This document shows positions 34,502 to 43,226 of a stretch of 64,000 bases of DNA, in pieces. Positions within the stretch are counted from its first letter, which is position 1, and every line of letters begins with the position of its first letter. A program made the position numbers and the translations under genes. Location: assembly GCF_007990755.1 (NCBI RefSeq), contig NZ_BJXA01000017.1, positions 1 through 64,000 on the forward strand. The letters run 5' to 3'. The notes under the pieces were generated by a model, which was not told the origin of the DNA, made no database searches, and was given only the letters and a program-made list of their open reading frames with translations. Source of the stretch: Nocardia ninae NBRC 108245. Its GTDB lineage: Bacteria; Actinomycetota; Actinomycetes; Mycobacteriales; Mycobacteriaceae.

Positions 34502-36082
34502 CTACGGACGACTCAGCGCACTCGCATTCGCGTTCTCGCCCAGCAGCAGCGCCTCCGGCTGCCCGGTGAGCATGCCTTCGAGCACGTTCTTACCGATGGC
34601 CGCCTCGGTGGGCAGTGCGATCGGGTAGTTGCCGTCGAAGCAGGCGCAGCACAGCCGGGAGCGGGGCTGCTCGGTGGCGGCGATCATGCCCTCGGTGGAG
34701 ATGTAGCCGAGGGTGTCGGCGCCGATGGAACGGCGCACGCCCTCCACCATCTCGTCGAAGCTGCCTTCGGCACCCGACCCGTTGGCGATCAGTTCGGCGG
34801 GCGAGGCGAAGTCGATGCCGTAGAAGCACGGCCACTTGACCGGCGGCGAGGCGATCCGGACGTGGATCTCCAGCGCGCCCGCTTCGCGCAGCATGCGGAT
34901 GAGCGCGCGCTGGGTGTTGCCGCGGACGATCGAGTCGTCCACCACGATGAGCCGCTTACCGCGGATGACCTCGCGCAGCGGGTTGAGCTTCAGTCGGATG
35001 CCGAGCTGACGGATGGTCTGGCTCGGCTGGATGAAGGTGCGCCCGACGTAAGCGTTCTTCATCAGGCCTTGGCCGTAGGGCACGCCGGAACCTTGGGCAT
35101 AGCCGACCGCGGCCGGGGTGCCGGATTCGGGCACCGGGATCACCAGATCCGCGTCGACCGGATGCTCTTTGGCGAGCAGACGCCCGATCTCGACGCGGGT
35201 GGCGTGCACCGAGCGGCCCGAGATGGTGCTGTCCGGCCTGGCCAGGTAGACGAACTCGAAGACGCAGCCCTTGGGTTCGGGATTGGCGAAGCGCATCGAG
35301 CGCACGCCGTCGGCGTCGATCGCCAGCAGTTCGCCGGGCTCGATCTCCCGGACGAACGCCGCCCCGACGATGTCGAGTGCTGCGGTTTCGCTGGCAACAA
35401 CCCAGCCACGGTCCAGCCTGCCGAGGCACAGCGGGCGGACGCCGTGCGGGTCACGCGCGGCGTAGAGCGTGTGCTCGTCCATGAAGGTCAGGCAGAACGC
35501 GCCCTTCAGGGTCGGCAGCAGCTCCATCGCCGCCTGCTCGATGCTGGAGTCGGCGGAGGCGTGCGCCAGCAGCGCGGTGATCACATCGGAGTCCGACGTC
35601 GCGGCGATCGGCTGCGGGCGGCCGTTGGCCACCGTCGCACCGATGAGCCCGAGTTCCCTTGCGCGGCCTGCCAATTCGGCGGTGTTGACGAGATTGCCGT
35701 TGTGGCCCAAGGCAAGTCCGGAACCCACCGAGGTGGTCCGGAAGATCGGCTGGGCATTTTCCCAGGTCACGCCGCCGGTGGTGGAGTAGCGGCAGTGCCC
35801 GACGGCGATGTGGCCCGGCATGGCGGCCAGCGTCTGCTCGTCGAACACCTGGCTGACCAAGCCGAGATCCTTGAAGACCAAGATCTGCGAACCGTCGGAT
35901 ACCGCGATGCCCGCCGCCTCCTGCCCGCGGTGTTGCAGCGCGTACAAGCCGTAGTACGTGAGCTTCGCCACGTCCTCGCTCGGCGCCCAGACTCCGAACA
36001 CGCCACACTCTTCGCGTGGCTCGTTCTCGTCCTGATCGGGGGTGGCGGAAGTAGCGTCAACCGGCAGTTCGGCGTTGGTCAC
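34502..36082 (-). CDS. purF: Amidophosphoribosyltransferase PurF
   Basis: PurF makes 5-phosphoribosylamine from PRPP and glutamine, the first committed step of purine synthesis. The 526-aa protein has a short propeptide and the Ntn nucleophile Cys26 in EECGVFGVW, followed by the glutamine amidotransferase domain and the PRPP domain with VVDDSIVRGNT. GTG 36082 is chosen because AGGGAG lies 6 nt upstream; a longer ATG reading would translate that site. A TAGAAT box (36121-36126) is the likely -10. Confidence 0.96.
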   Translation of the reverse strand: MTNAELPVDATSATPDQDENEPREECGVFGVWAPSEDVAKLTYYGLYALQHRGQEAAGIAVSDGSQILVFKDLGLVSQVFDEQTLAAMPGHIAVGHCRYSTTGGVTWENAQPIFRTTSVGSGLALGHNGNLVNTAELAGRARELGLIGATVANGRPQPIAATSDSDVITALLAHASADSSIEQAAMELLPTLKGAFCLTFMDEHTLYAARDPHGVRPLCLGRLDRGWVVASETAALDIVGAAFVREIEPGELLAIDADGVRSMRFANPEPKGCVFEFVYLARPDSTISGRSVHATRVEIGRLLAKEHPVDADLVIPVPESGTPAAVGYAQGSGVPYGQGLMKNAYVGRTFIQPSQTIRQLGIRLKLNPLREVIRGKRLIVVDDSIVRGNTQRALIRMLREAGALEIHVRIASPPVKWPCFYGIDFASPAELIANGSGAEGSFDEMVEGVRRSIGADTLGYISTEGMIAATEQPRSRLCCACFDGNYPIALPTEAAIGKNVLEGMLTGQPEALLLGENANASALSRP

Positions 36083-36120
36083 CGTTTGCTCCCTGTTCGG
36101 GCGGGCTGGGGGCACGTTTC

Positions 36121-36126
36121 ATTCTA
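36121..36126 (-). promoter_or_regulatory. Probable -10 box of purF
   Basis: On the minus strand TAGAAT, about 40 nt upstream of GTG 36082. The -35 is weak (GATCGC-like). Confidence 0.45.
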
Positions 36127-36230
36127 CGGGTGAAACTTCGATCGCGATCACCGCCACCGCATACCAGTAGCAATCCGGCGTGGCGCAGCGGCCGGGGAAT
36201 CCGGCGACGGTAGCTGTTACGGTGCGATCC

Positions 36231-37586
36231 GTGACGACTACCGACAGCGCGGATTCAGGCAGCGGGGCGGGATCGAACACCGGGGGCACCGCGCCGCAGC
36301 GCAGGCCATGGGCGCGGCTGGTGCTGTTTCCCATCGGCGTGCTGACGCTGCTGACGGCGTTGCTCGGCATCATGTATCTGGATTACGTCGTCGATCCGGA
36401 GAAGAATCTGCACGATTTTCCCATCGCCCTGGTGAATCAAGATGTGGGCGATGTCATCAAAAAGGCCGACAGCCAGCAGCAGGTGAATTTCGGTAACCAG
36501 ATCACCGAGGCGCTGGAAAAGGGCGTGCCCGCCGACAAGGTCGACCTGCGGGTGATCAGCATCAGCGAGGCCGAGCGGCAGATGCAGTCCGGCGAGGTCT
36601 ACGGCGCGCTGGTCATCCCGAGCGATTTCAGCAAGCGCCTCGGCATCCTCGGCGTCGGCAGCGTAATTCCCGGTGACATGGAACGCCCGATCATCACCCT
36701 GCAGACCAACCCGCGCACCGGCGCGTTCGGCACCCAGATCGTGCTGCGGGTGGGCAACCAGGCGCTGACCGAGGTGAACAAGCAGGTCGGCAAGCAGCTC
36801 ACCGATCAGGTGACCGAGCAGCTGAAGCCGCAGGCCGGTGCGCCGCCCGGGCCCGAGCTGTCCGGCGCGGCGCGGGTCGCGCTCGCCGATCCGGTGAAAG
36901 TGGTTGTCCAGCAGTACCATCCGCTGCCCGACGGCACCGGCCAAGGATTGAGCGCGTTCTTCTACGCATTGCTGTTGCTGCTCGCCGGGGTGGTCGGCGC
37001 GATGGTCATCCACACCATGATCGACGCCCAGCTCGGCTTCATCCCGACCGAGTACGGGCCGTGGTACGTGCACTATCCGCCGACGCCCATCTCCCGTTTC
37101 CGCACCCTGCTGATCAAGTGGGGCGTGATGGTGGTGACCGCGAACATCGTCTCGGCGGTCTTCCTGATCGTCGGCAAGATTCTGGACATGCCGATCGATC
37201 ATCCGCTGGCGCTGTTCCTCTACAGCGCGCTCGCCATGATCGCCGTCGGCGTCACCGGTCTGTCCACGCTGGCCGCGATCGGCTCGGCGGGTCTGCTGGT
37301 GAACCTGATCCTGTTCATCATTCTGGGCCTGCCCTCCTCCGGCGGCACCGTGCCGATCGAGGCGACGCCGCAGTACTTCGGCTGGCTGGCCTCCTTCGAA
37401 CCGATGCACCAGGTGTTCCTGGGCATCCGCGCCATCCTCTACTTCGACGCCAACTTCGAATCGGGCCTGGCCCGCGGGGTCTGGATGGCAGTGGCCGGAC
37501 TGGCCATCGGCTTGGCCTTCGGCGCCATCATCACTCGTTTCTACGACCACAAGGGACTGCACCGCAGCAATCGCGTCGCCGCCTGA
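36231..37586 (+). CDS. YhgE/Pip-like (DUF3533-type) membrane protein
   Basis: The 451-aa protein has one N-terminal membrane helix (about 30-50), a large extracytoplasmic domain (about 55-230; DFPIALVNQDVGD typical of YhgE/Pip) and five more helices in the C-terminal part. The layout resembles ABC-2 type permeases that work without a dedicated ATPase, and in mycobacteria similar proteins are linked to envelope export. Start GTG 36231 is leaderless: TACGGT ends 7 nt upstream. Substrate unknown. Confidence 0.85.
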   Translation: MTTTDSADSGSGAGSNTGGTAPQRRPWARLVLFPIGVLTLLTALLGIMYLDYVVDPEKNLHDFPIALVNQDVGDVIKKADSQQQVNFGNQITEALEKGVPADKVDLRVISISEAERQMQSGEVYGALVIPSDFSKRLGILGVGSVIPGDMERPIITLQTNPRTGAFGTQIVLRVGNQALTEVNKQVGKQLTDQVTEQLKPQAGAPPGPELSGAARVALADPVKVVVQQYHPLPDGTGQGLSAFFYALLLLLAGVVGAMVIHTMIDAQLGFIPTEYGPWYVHYPPTPISRFRTLLIKWGVMVVTANIVSAVFLIVGKILDMPIDHPLALFLYSALAMIAVGVTGLSTLAAIGSAGLLVNLILFIILGLPSSGGTVPIEATPQYFGWLASFEPMHQVFLGIRAILYFDANFESGLARGVWMAVAGLAIGLAFGAIITRFYDHKGLHRSNRVAA

Positions 37587-37594
37587 TCAGGTCG

Positions 37595-37636
37595 GATCCG
37601 TACTCGCTGCGGTCCCATGGAGCGAGTACGGATCCC
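37595..37636. terminator. Bidirectional hairpin between converging genes
   Basis: A perfect 15-bp stem, GGATCCGTACTCGCT with its complement, around a 12-nt loop. No T run; it probably serves both converging genes. Confidence 0.7.
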
Positions 37637-37653
37637 GCGAAGGAGTGCGGCGA

Positions 37654-38046
37654 TCAGTCGTCGGCCAGGCGGGCGATGGGGAGCCAGCGTGCGACTTCGG
37701 TCGCGCGGCTGCCCGAGGCAGTGAGGGCGCCGGAGTCGAGGGCAGTGGCGAAGTCCAGCAGGCCGGTGGCCAGCAGGAGCCAGGTGCGCGGGTCGGTTTC
37801 GACGACGTTCGGCGGGGTGCCTCTGGTGTGCCGCGGACCTTCGATGCACTGCACCGCGACGAACGGCGGGACCCGCACCTCCACTGAATGCCCGGGAGCC
37901 GCAGCCGCCAAAGTGCGCGCGGTCGTGCGGGCCGCCGCCGCGAGTTCGGTGCGCGCGGGCGCGTCCACCGAGTCGTCCCGCAGCCACGCACGCACCGCAT
38001 CCACCGCCGACCGCAGCTCGGCCGGACTCACCGATTGTCGAGCCAC
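37654..38046 (-). CDS. SCP-2-like (bacterial sterol-carrier) protein, Rv0807-like
   Basis: The 130-aa protein (MARQSVSPAELRSAVDAVRAWL...) fits the size and position of Rv0807, a small sterol-carrier-like protein beside purF. The segment VEVRVPPFVAVQCIEGPRHTRGTPPNVVETD is conserved in this group. The start GTG is leaderless: TAATCT ends 7 nt before it, even overlapping the stop codon of the PhyH-like gene. Ligand unknown. Confidence 0.78.
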   Translation of the reverse strand: MARQSVSPAELRSAVDAVRAWLRDDSVDAPARTELAAAARTTARTLAAAAPGHSVEVRVPPFVAVQCIEGPRHTRGTPPNVVETDPRTWLLLATGLLDFATALDSGALTASGSRATEVARWLPIARLADD

Positions 38047-38056
38047 GTAGCCGAGA

Positions 38057-38827
38057 TTACCGGTCGAGTCCGCGGCGGATGGCGCGCTCCACCGGCGAGT
38101 ACGCGCCGTCCGGCCGATCCAGTACGCAGGGACCGCGCGACAGCAGCGGCGGCTGCGCCAGGAAACGCGCCGACGTGCCCCGATGTCGTTGCGCGGCATG
38201 CACCAGGAAGGGGTGGCAGAGGTAGACGTCGCCGGCCCGGCCGGTGGCCACCGCCTCGGGCAGGTCGGCGGTCGCCTGCACGTACGGGATCTGCCCCAGT
38301 TCCGCGCCCGCCTCACCGAACGGTGCCAGCAGTGCGGGCACCCGCAGGTGCGACCCGACCCGGATGCGGGTCGGTGCGTCGTCGACGCCGATATCGGAGA
38401 ACAGGAACAGCATCAGCAGTGCGCGGCCTTGCGACCACAGATTCACCCGCCAGGTGAAGTAGTCGGTGGGGTCGTCACCGGGGAAACTGACGTCGATATG
38501 CCAGCCGTCGTCACCGGGCGGCCCGCCCACCGGAAAGCGAACCGGGAAGGTGCCCAGGCTGTTTCGCGGCAGCCAGCGGCCGCGGCCGACGAGCTGATCG
38601 AACGCCGCCGTCGAGGCGGGCGCGGTGGCGGCGCGCGCGAAAGGTTCGTCGGCGAAGTCGCCGAGCCGGATCACCGGCTGCGTCCAGGTCGAACGGTCGT
38701 CAGGATCGCAGCCGGTCGCCCGCCACAGAATCGCCCGGCCCGCCGCCGCCACCTCGCTCGGAAACGCCTGCTCCAGTTTGACGAAGCCATCGGTGATAAA
38801 GGATTCGATCTGCGTGTCGTCGAGCAT
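38057..38827 (-). CDS. Phytanoyl-CoA dioxygenase (PhyH) family protein
   Basis: A 256-aa Fe(II)/2-oxoglutarate dioxygenase candidate. The metal triad is visible: His and Asp in GWHIDVSF, and a distal His in YLCHPFLVHAAQ, followed by Arg for 2-oxoglutarate. ATG 38827 is preferred as AAAGGA precedes it; longer in-frame starts lack a site. It lies 10 nt upstream of the SCP-like gene and may be co-expressed. Substrate cannot be told. Confidence 0.85.
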   Translation of the reverse strand: MLDDTQIESFITDGFVKLEQAFPSEVAAAGRAILWRATGCDPDDRSTWTQPVIRLGDFADEPFARAATAPASTAAFDQLVGRGRWLPRNSLGTFPVRFPVGGPPGDDGWHIDVSFPGDDPTDYFTWRVNLWSQGRALLMLFLFSDIGVDDAPTRIRVGSHLRVPALLAPFGEAGAELGQIPYVQATADLPEAVATGRAGDVYLCHPFLVHAAQRHRGTSARFLAQPPLLSRGPCVLDRPDGAYSPVERAIRRGLDR

Positions 38828-39007
38828 GGGGTCCTTTCGTCGCACCAACGATGGCCGACCGAGGGCGGGTACCGCCACCGAATTTCGCCCGCCGCAGTTT
38901 CATCCGGCCTAGTGAGCCAAACCCCGGAGACCAGGCGAAACGTGGAAATACTTGCGCGGCCGCGCTGCCCCTACCGTCGACGTCTCGGCAATGCCGCATG
39001 TGGCGAA

Positions 39008-39013
39008 TACGCT
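39008..39013 (+). promoter_or_regulatory. -10 box of leaderless gene at 39020
   Basis: TACGCT ends 6 nt before GTG 39020. A TTGCGCGG segment lies upstream, similar to the one before the TetR gene. Confidence 0.6.
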
Positions 39014-39019
39014 GCGACG

Positions 39020-39553
39020 GTGATTGTGCAGGAAGTCCAGTTCGCCGCAGCCTTGGCTCGGGCTATCGCCGAAGACCTGAGAGTGCATCCGCCCGCGGGT
39101 GCGCTCGTGCGCGTCGTGATCCGCTGGTTCGAGGAAGACAACCCGCTGAACTTCGGCGTCCATGCGCTCGGATCCGCGCAACGAGCCGACGTTGCACCGG
39201 AAGACGCGTGGTATCCCCTGGAGTGGGCGAACCTCGAAGACGAAGGTGCGCGATTCGAGCGTCTATCCGAACATCCCGACGTGCAGCGGACCGGAGCAGA
39301 ACTCGCCGCCGCGTACCAGGCGGGCACCTCGGAACCGGTCGGCGACGACGCATGGCTGCCGGCACCGGCCATCCTCGACGCCGTCCGCCGTCTCCCTGCG
39401 GAACTACGCGCGGCGGGACTACCGCTCGACGACGACTTCGCGGCGGCGGCAGCACATTTCGAGGGGATGGGACCACTCGCCGTACTCCAGCAGCTCGCCG
39501 CCCCGTACGTGCTTGCCGCTTTGGCGGCACGCGGCGAGCTGCCGACCGAATAG
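39020..39553 (+). CDS. Hypothetical protein, helical, 177 aa
   Basis: I do not recognise the family. The 177-aa protein starts VIVQEVQFAAALARAIAEDL and looks soluble and mixed alpha/beta, with Glu-rich helices and several Trp; there is no signal peptide or membrane segment. Start GTG 39020 follows a TACGCT box by 6 nt. Normal third-position GC supports a real gene. It stands alone between divergent PhyH-like and TetR genes. Confidence 0.75.
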   Translation: MIVQEVQFAAALARAIAEDLRVHPPAGALVRVVIRWFEEDNPLNFGVHALGSAQRADVAPEDAWYPLEWANLEDEGARFERLSEHPDVQRTGAELAAAYQAGTSEPVGDDAWLPAPAILDAVRRLPAELRAAGLPLDDDFAAAAAHFEGMGPLAVLQQLAAPYVLAALAARGELPTE

Positions 39554-39658
39554 CACTCGGAGTGCCGGAGCCGCTACCCACCGGTTTCGAGACGACCCGC
39601 CGCAGTGCGCGAATCGCGCAAAAGGCTTGCGCGGCTGCGCTGCTCGCCCCTACTGTAA

Positions 39659-39674
39659 GTAAGTAATTACTTAC
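39659..39674. promoter_or_regulatory. 16-bp palindromic operator of the TetR operon
   Basis: GTAAGTAATTACTTAC is a perfect palindrome. It follows TTGCGC-18 nt-TACTGT (39627-39656), so the operator covers the transcription start. It sits 10 nt before ATG 39685 and is the probable autoregulatory site. Confidence 0.85.
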
Positions 39675-39684
39675 AGGGGTGCGG

Positions 39685-40335
39685 ATGGCTGATTCGACGC
39701 GGGAACGGGTCATGGCGGCGGCGCTGCGGCTGTTCGGCGAGCAGGGTTTCGCCCGGACCACCGTGACGCAGATCGAGCGGGCCGCGGGACTCTCGGGTGG
39801 GTCCGGCGCGATGTACCGGCATTTCCGGTCCAAGGACGAGCTGCTGGTCGAGGCAGTGCGGTGGAGGCTGACCGAGCGGGGCGAATGGGCGTCGTTGCTC
39901 GACCCGGATTTCTCCGTGCTGGCCTGGCTCGATTCGTTGGAGCCGCAGGGATCCACGGTCGACAAGCTGACCATGCTGTGCCGGATGGGCCTGGCCAGGC
40001 TCGAGCACGACCGCGACGTGAACCGAATCCTGGTGCGCGACAACTCGATCGGGACCGACGTGCTGGAGGTGTTCCGCCGTGAGGAGTACCTGGTGTTCGT
40101 CTCGGCGGTACTGCGCGGACTGATGGAGCTCACCGATCCGCAACGGCAGGAACAGGATTGGGAGGCCGCCGCAGCGGTGGTCGTCGGCGCGGTCGCGCAC
40201 TACTGGCTGATCAGCGACACCTTCGGCGGCGAACACCCCACCGCGGTCGGCCCGGACCGCTATCTGCGCTCCATCGCCGAGATGGTCGTCGCCCGACTGG
40301 GGTGGACCGGCACACAGGGAGAGGGAACAGCATGA
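39685..40335 (+). CDS. TetR family transcriptional regulator
   Basis: The 216-aa regulator has the N-terminal TetR helix-turn-helix (TTVTQIERAAGLSGGSGAMYRHFRSKDEL, about 25-55) and a C-terminal ligand-binding domain. ATG 39685 is preferred to GTG 39679 by spacing to AGGGG. It overlaps the FAD oxidoreductase gene by 4 nt (ATGA). It likely represses its own operon through the 16-bp palindrome upstream. Confidence 0.94.
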   Translation: MADSTRERVMAAALRLFGEQGFARTTVTQIERAAGLSGGSGAMYRHFRSKDELLVEAVRWRLTERGEWASLLDPDFSVLAWLDSLEPQGSTVDKLTMLCRMGLARLEHDRDVNRILVRDNSIGTDVLEVFRREEYLVFVSAVLRGLMELTDPQRQEQDWEAAAAVVVGAVAHYWLISDTFGGEHPTAVGPDRYLRSIAEMVVARLGWTGTQGEGTA

Positions 40336-41492
40336 AAACACACGTCACGGTGATCGGCGGCGGCCTGGCCGGCCTGACCGCGGCCATCGCACTGGCCGAG
40401 GCAGGTGCGGCTGTGCGCCTGTACGAGGCACACCACACCCTCGGCGGCCGCGGCCGGGCCACCGCGCCGCCGTATGTCGCACACGATGGTGCGCATGTCT
40501 TCTACGCCGACGGCCCGCACTACACGTGGCTGAAGAAGCATGGTTTCGTCAGCGATCTGGGCTGGCCCCGCCTCGGGGACTGGACGCGGGCGGGTTTCCG
40601 GGTCGACGGCCGGGTGCGCGCGCTGCCGCCGATCGGGATGCTGCGCGCCCAGGCACGTGGCAGGCTGCGGGCCCCGGTCGACCAGGACTTCCGCAGCTGG
40701 GCCTCGGCCCGCTGGGGCGAGGTCACCGCCGAGCAACTGGCCAACGCGATCAGCGTGGCGACCTACGACGCCGATACCGGCCGCCTGTCGGCGGCCTTCG
40801 TGTGGGAGTTGTGCCAACGCGTCTTCGGGCCGAATATTCCTGCGGTGCGCTGGGTACGCGGCGGCTGGCAACGCGTCATCGGCCGAATGGCCGAGCGCGC
40901 AACGGAACTCGGTGTCACCATCGAGACCGGCGTGCGGGTCGACCAGCTGCCGACCGACGGGCCGGTGCTGGTCGCCACCGAATTGAGCTCCGCCAGAATG
41001 CTGCTCGGCGACGACAGTCTCCGATGGACCAGCGGTCAGTGCGCCCTGCTCGACATCGCCGTCACCGCGTCGCGCGCCGACCGGACCCTGGTGTTCGATC
41101 TGGACGAGGGCGGGTTCCACGAGAGCTACACCATGCAGGACGACACCATCGCGCCGCCGGGCGAATCGCTGTTCCAACTCCAAATGCCCACCCGCGCCGG
41201 TGAATCCCCCGGCGATACGCGACTGCGGCTCGGCAAGTTCGCCGACACCGTCCTGCCCGGTTGGCGTGACCGCACCACCTTCCACCGCACCGGGGCCGCG
41301 AAGGGCCGCACCGGCGCACTCGACCTCCCCGGTCAGACCTGGCGCGATCGGCCCGCCATCGACCGCGGCAACGACGTCTACCTGATCGGCGACCAAGTCG
41401 CCGCCCCGGGGATGCGTGGCGAAATCGCGATCAACAGCGCGCTGCAAGCGGCCCACCGAGCGGCGATATCGGCCACGAAGGCCGGGGCTTGA
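40332..41492 (+). CDS. FAD-dependent oxidoreductase, phytoene desaturase/amine oxidase-like
   Basis: The 386-aa protein begins with an FAD/NAD-binding Rossmann motif (VIGGGLAGLTAAIAL, then LYEAHHTLGGRGR), as in carotenoid desaturases and flavin amine oxidases. The C-terminus carries the second FAD motif (DVYLIGDQVAAPGMRGEIAINSALQAA). It is coupled to the TetR gene, so its substrate may be the inducer. No carotenoid genes are nearby; the substrate stays unknown. Confidence 0.88.
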   Translation: MKTHVTVIGGGLAGLTAAIALAEAGAAVRLYEAHHTLGGRGRATAPPYVAHDGAHVFYADGPHYTWLKKHGFVSDLGWPRLGDWTRAGFRVDGRVRALPPIGMLRAQARGRLRAPVDQDFRSWASARWGEVTAEQLANAISVATYDADTGRLSAAFVWELCQRVFGPNIPAVRWVRGGWQRVIGRMAERATELGVTIETGVRVDQLPTDGPVLVATELSSARMLLGDDSLRWTSGQCALLDIAVTASRADRTLVFDLDEGGFHESYTMQDDTIAPPGESLFQLQMPTRAGESPGDTRLRLGKFADTVLPGWRDRTTFHRTGAAKGRTGALDLPGQTWRDRPAIDRGNDVYLIGDQVAAPGMRGEIAINSALQAAHRAAISATKAGA

Positions 41493-41506
41493 CCACTCGG
41501 GGCATG

Positions 41507-41539
41507 CCGAAAAGGCCGGGTTATGGCCCGGCCCTTCGG
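41507..41539. terminator. Bidirectional terminator
   Basis: CCGAA.AGGCCGGG pairs with CCCGGCC.TTCGG around TTATGG, between converging genes. T-rich sequence (TTTCGGATTG) follows. Confidence 0.8.
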
Positions 41540-41550
41540 TTTCGGATTGA

Positions 41551-43011
41551 TCAGACAGATTGCTTCGGGGTGGCGCGCATACCGACGTAGCAGACCTCGG
41601 TGCCGTCGGCGAGGGTGGCGAACACGACGGGCATGTAGTCCTCACTGAACGACGGGCCCGCACCGGAGGCGGCGAACACCGTCTCGGCGACCGGGGTGAG
41701 CTCCATACTCAGCGGCGGGGACATGTCCTTCATCTCGTCCACGAACTCGTAGAGCATGTGCGCGGAGCCGTCGTCGCGCTTGCTGACCGTGACGACGACG
41801 CCCGCGCGGCGGTAGGTGCCGACGAACGGTGCGATGTCCACCTGGACCGGCGGATCTGCAGGAGCGAAGGGCTCCGGCATCTGCACTCCGGCCAGTTCGG
41901 CGAGCAGTTCCCGGAACAGCGCGGCGTAGAGCTGGCGTGCGCCACCACCATTGGTGAGCAGAGCGACGGCGACACCCGCCTCGGGGACGGCTCGCAGGTA
42001 GGCGTACTGGCCGATCGCGGCGCCGTCGTGACCGAAGCCCTTGATGCCGTCCCAGTCGTACAGGGTCCAGCCCAGGCCCCAGCCGTCCGCGCTGACGGTC
42101 CACTTGTCCGGCACGTCGACCTCCCGCTGCTGCATCGCCGCAACGATTTCCGGCGACATCACCACGGTGCCGTCGGCGGCGCGACCACCCTCCAGGTGCA
42201 TCCGGGCGAACCGCACCATGTCACCCGCGGAGCTGATGACCCGGGCCGCGGGCGCGACCGAGCGCGGCATGATGTCCCACTGCGGCGCGGGATCCGGGTA
42301 TTGCCCCGGCTCGCCCAGGTGGCTCATCGCGACACGGAACCGCAGGGCCTGCTCCGGCAGCGTCATCAGATGGTCGAGACCCAGCGGGGTGGCGAGCAGG
42401 TCCTGCACGGCCTCGTCGAAGGTCTTGCCGGTCAGTACCTCGATGACCCGGCCGAGCACCACGAAACCGAGTCCGCCGTAGGACGTCCCGGAACCCGGCT
42501 TGCAGTCGAGCGCGACTTCCCTTGCAGCCCGGACGTATTCGGCGAGGCAGTTGTCACCGCGGCCGCCGTCGTAGTTGAAGTCGTTGGTCACGCCGCCGGT
42601 GTGGCTGAGCAACTGCCGGACGGTGATGGTCTCGGTGGCTTCCTCGTCCGGCGTGGCGAACTCGGGCAGCACGTCGACGACAGGTGCGTCGAGGTCGAGC
42701 TTGCCTTGGTCGACCAGTCGCATGATCATTGTGGCGGTGTAGACCTTGGCGACCGAGCCGCAGAGGAACACCGAGTCGGGGGTGACCTCCACGCCGGTAC
42801 CGCGATGCAGGACGCCACTGGCGAGCTCGTAAACCTTGCCGTCGACCAGGATCGCCAGCGCCGCACCCGGCACGTGGTGGGTGGCCCGCAGTTCGTCGAG
42901 CCGCCGCTGCCAGCGCGCAACCGAGAAATCCCGCCCGGTCGAATCGGTGCTGCCCCAGTCCCCCTGCGCCTTCCAGTCACCCTCGGCGCCCCAGCTCACG
43001 GTGTTCGACAT
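41551..43011 (-). CDS. Serine hydrolase, beta-lactamase class C / EstB family
   Basis: A 486-aa PF00144 protein. The SxxK nucleophile motif is CGSVAK (Ser86, Lys89). The second motif is SYGGLGF, with Tyr but not the canonical YxN, and the third is near HDG. The C-terminal part is a separate beta-rich domain (about 380-486). No signal peptide is seen, so it is more likely a cytoplasmic esterase or peptidase than a drug-hydrolysing enzyme. AGGAGA precedes ATG 43011. Promoter elements overlap TGCGTACA direct repeats. Confidence 0.88.
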   Translation of the reverse strand: MSNTVSWGAEGDWKAQGDWGSTDSTGRDFSVARWQRRLDELRATHHVPGAALAILVDGKVYELASGVLHRGTGVEVTPDSVFLCGSVAKVYTATMIMRLVDQGKLDLDAPVVDVLPEFATPDEEATETITVRQLLSHTGGVTNDFNYDGGRGDNCLAEYVRAAREVALDCKPGSGTSYGGLGFVVLGRVIEVLTGKTFDEAVQDLLATPLGLDHLMTLPEQALRFRVAMSHLGEPGQYPDPAPQWDIMPRSVAPAARVISSAGDMVRFARMHLEGGRAADGTVVMSPEIVAAMQQREVDVPDKWTVSADGWGLGWTLYDWDGIKGFGHDGAAIGQYAYLRAVPEAGVAVALLTNGGGARQLYAALFRELLAELAGVQMPEPFAPADPPVQVDIAPFVGTYRRAGVVVTVSKRDDGSAHMLYEFVDEMKDMSPPLSMELTPVAETVFAASGAGPSFSEDYMPVVFATLADGTEVCYVGMRATPKQSV

Positions 43012-43041
43012 TGTGCTCTCCTGCTCTGAATCCAGTCGGCG

Positions 43042-43096
43042 TGTACGCCGTTCTCCTGTTGCGAACACTGTACGCACGACGGAACGTTGTACGCAA
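43042..43096 (-). promoter_or_regulatory. Promoter with three TGTACGC repeats upstream of serine hydrolase gene
   Basis: On the minus strand TTGCGT (43091-43096), 18 nt, TACAGT (43067-43072) form a good promoter. TGTACGC (plus strand) occurs at 43042-43048, 43069-43075 and 43088-43094; two copies overlap the -10 and -35. Confidence 0.55.
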
Positions 43097-43226
43097 GTGC
43101 GCATGATGTTCGCGCTATTGCGCCCACTCCAGCAGCAAGGGGGCCATGCAGAAGTCGCAGCATGGTGCGAAAGGAGCCAGCCTGCCGACCGAATTCCCGC
43201 CGCCGCCCGAATGGCGTTGAGCCGGT

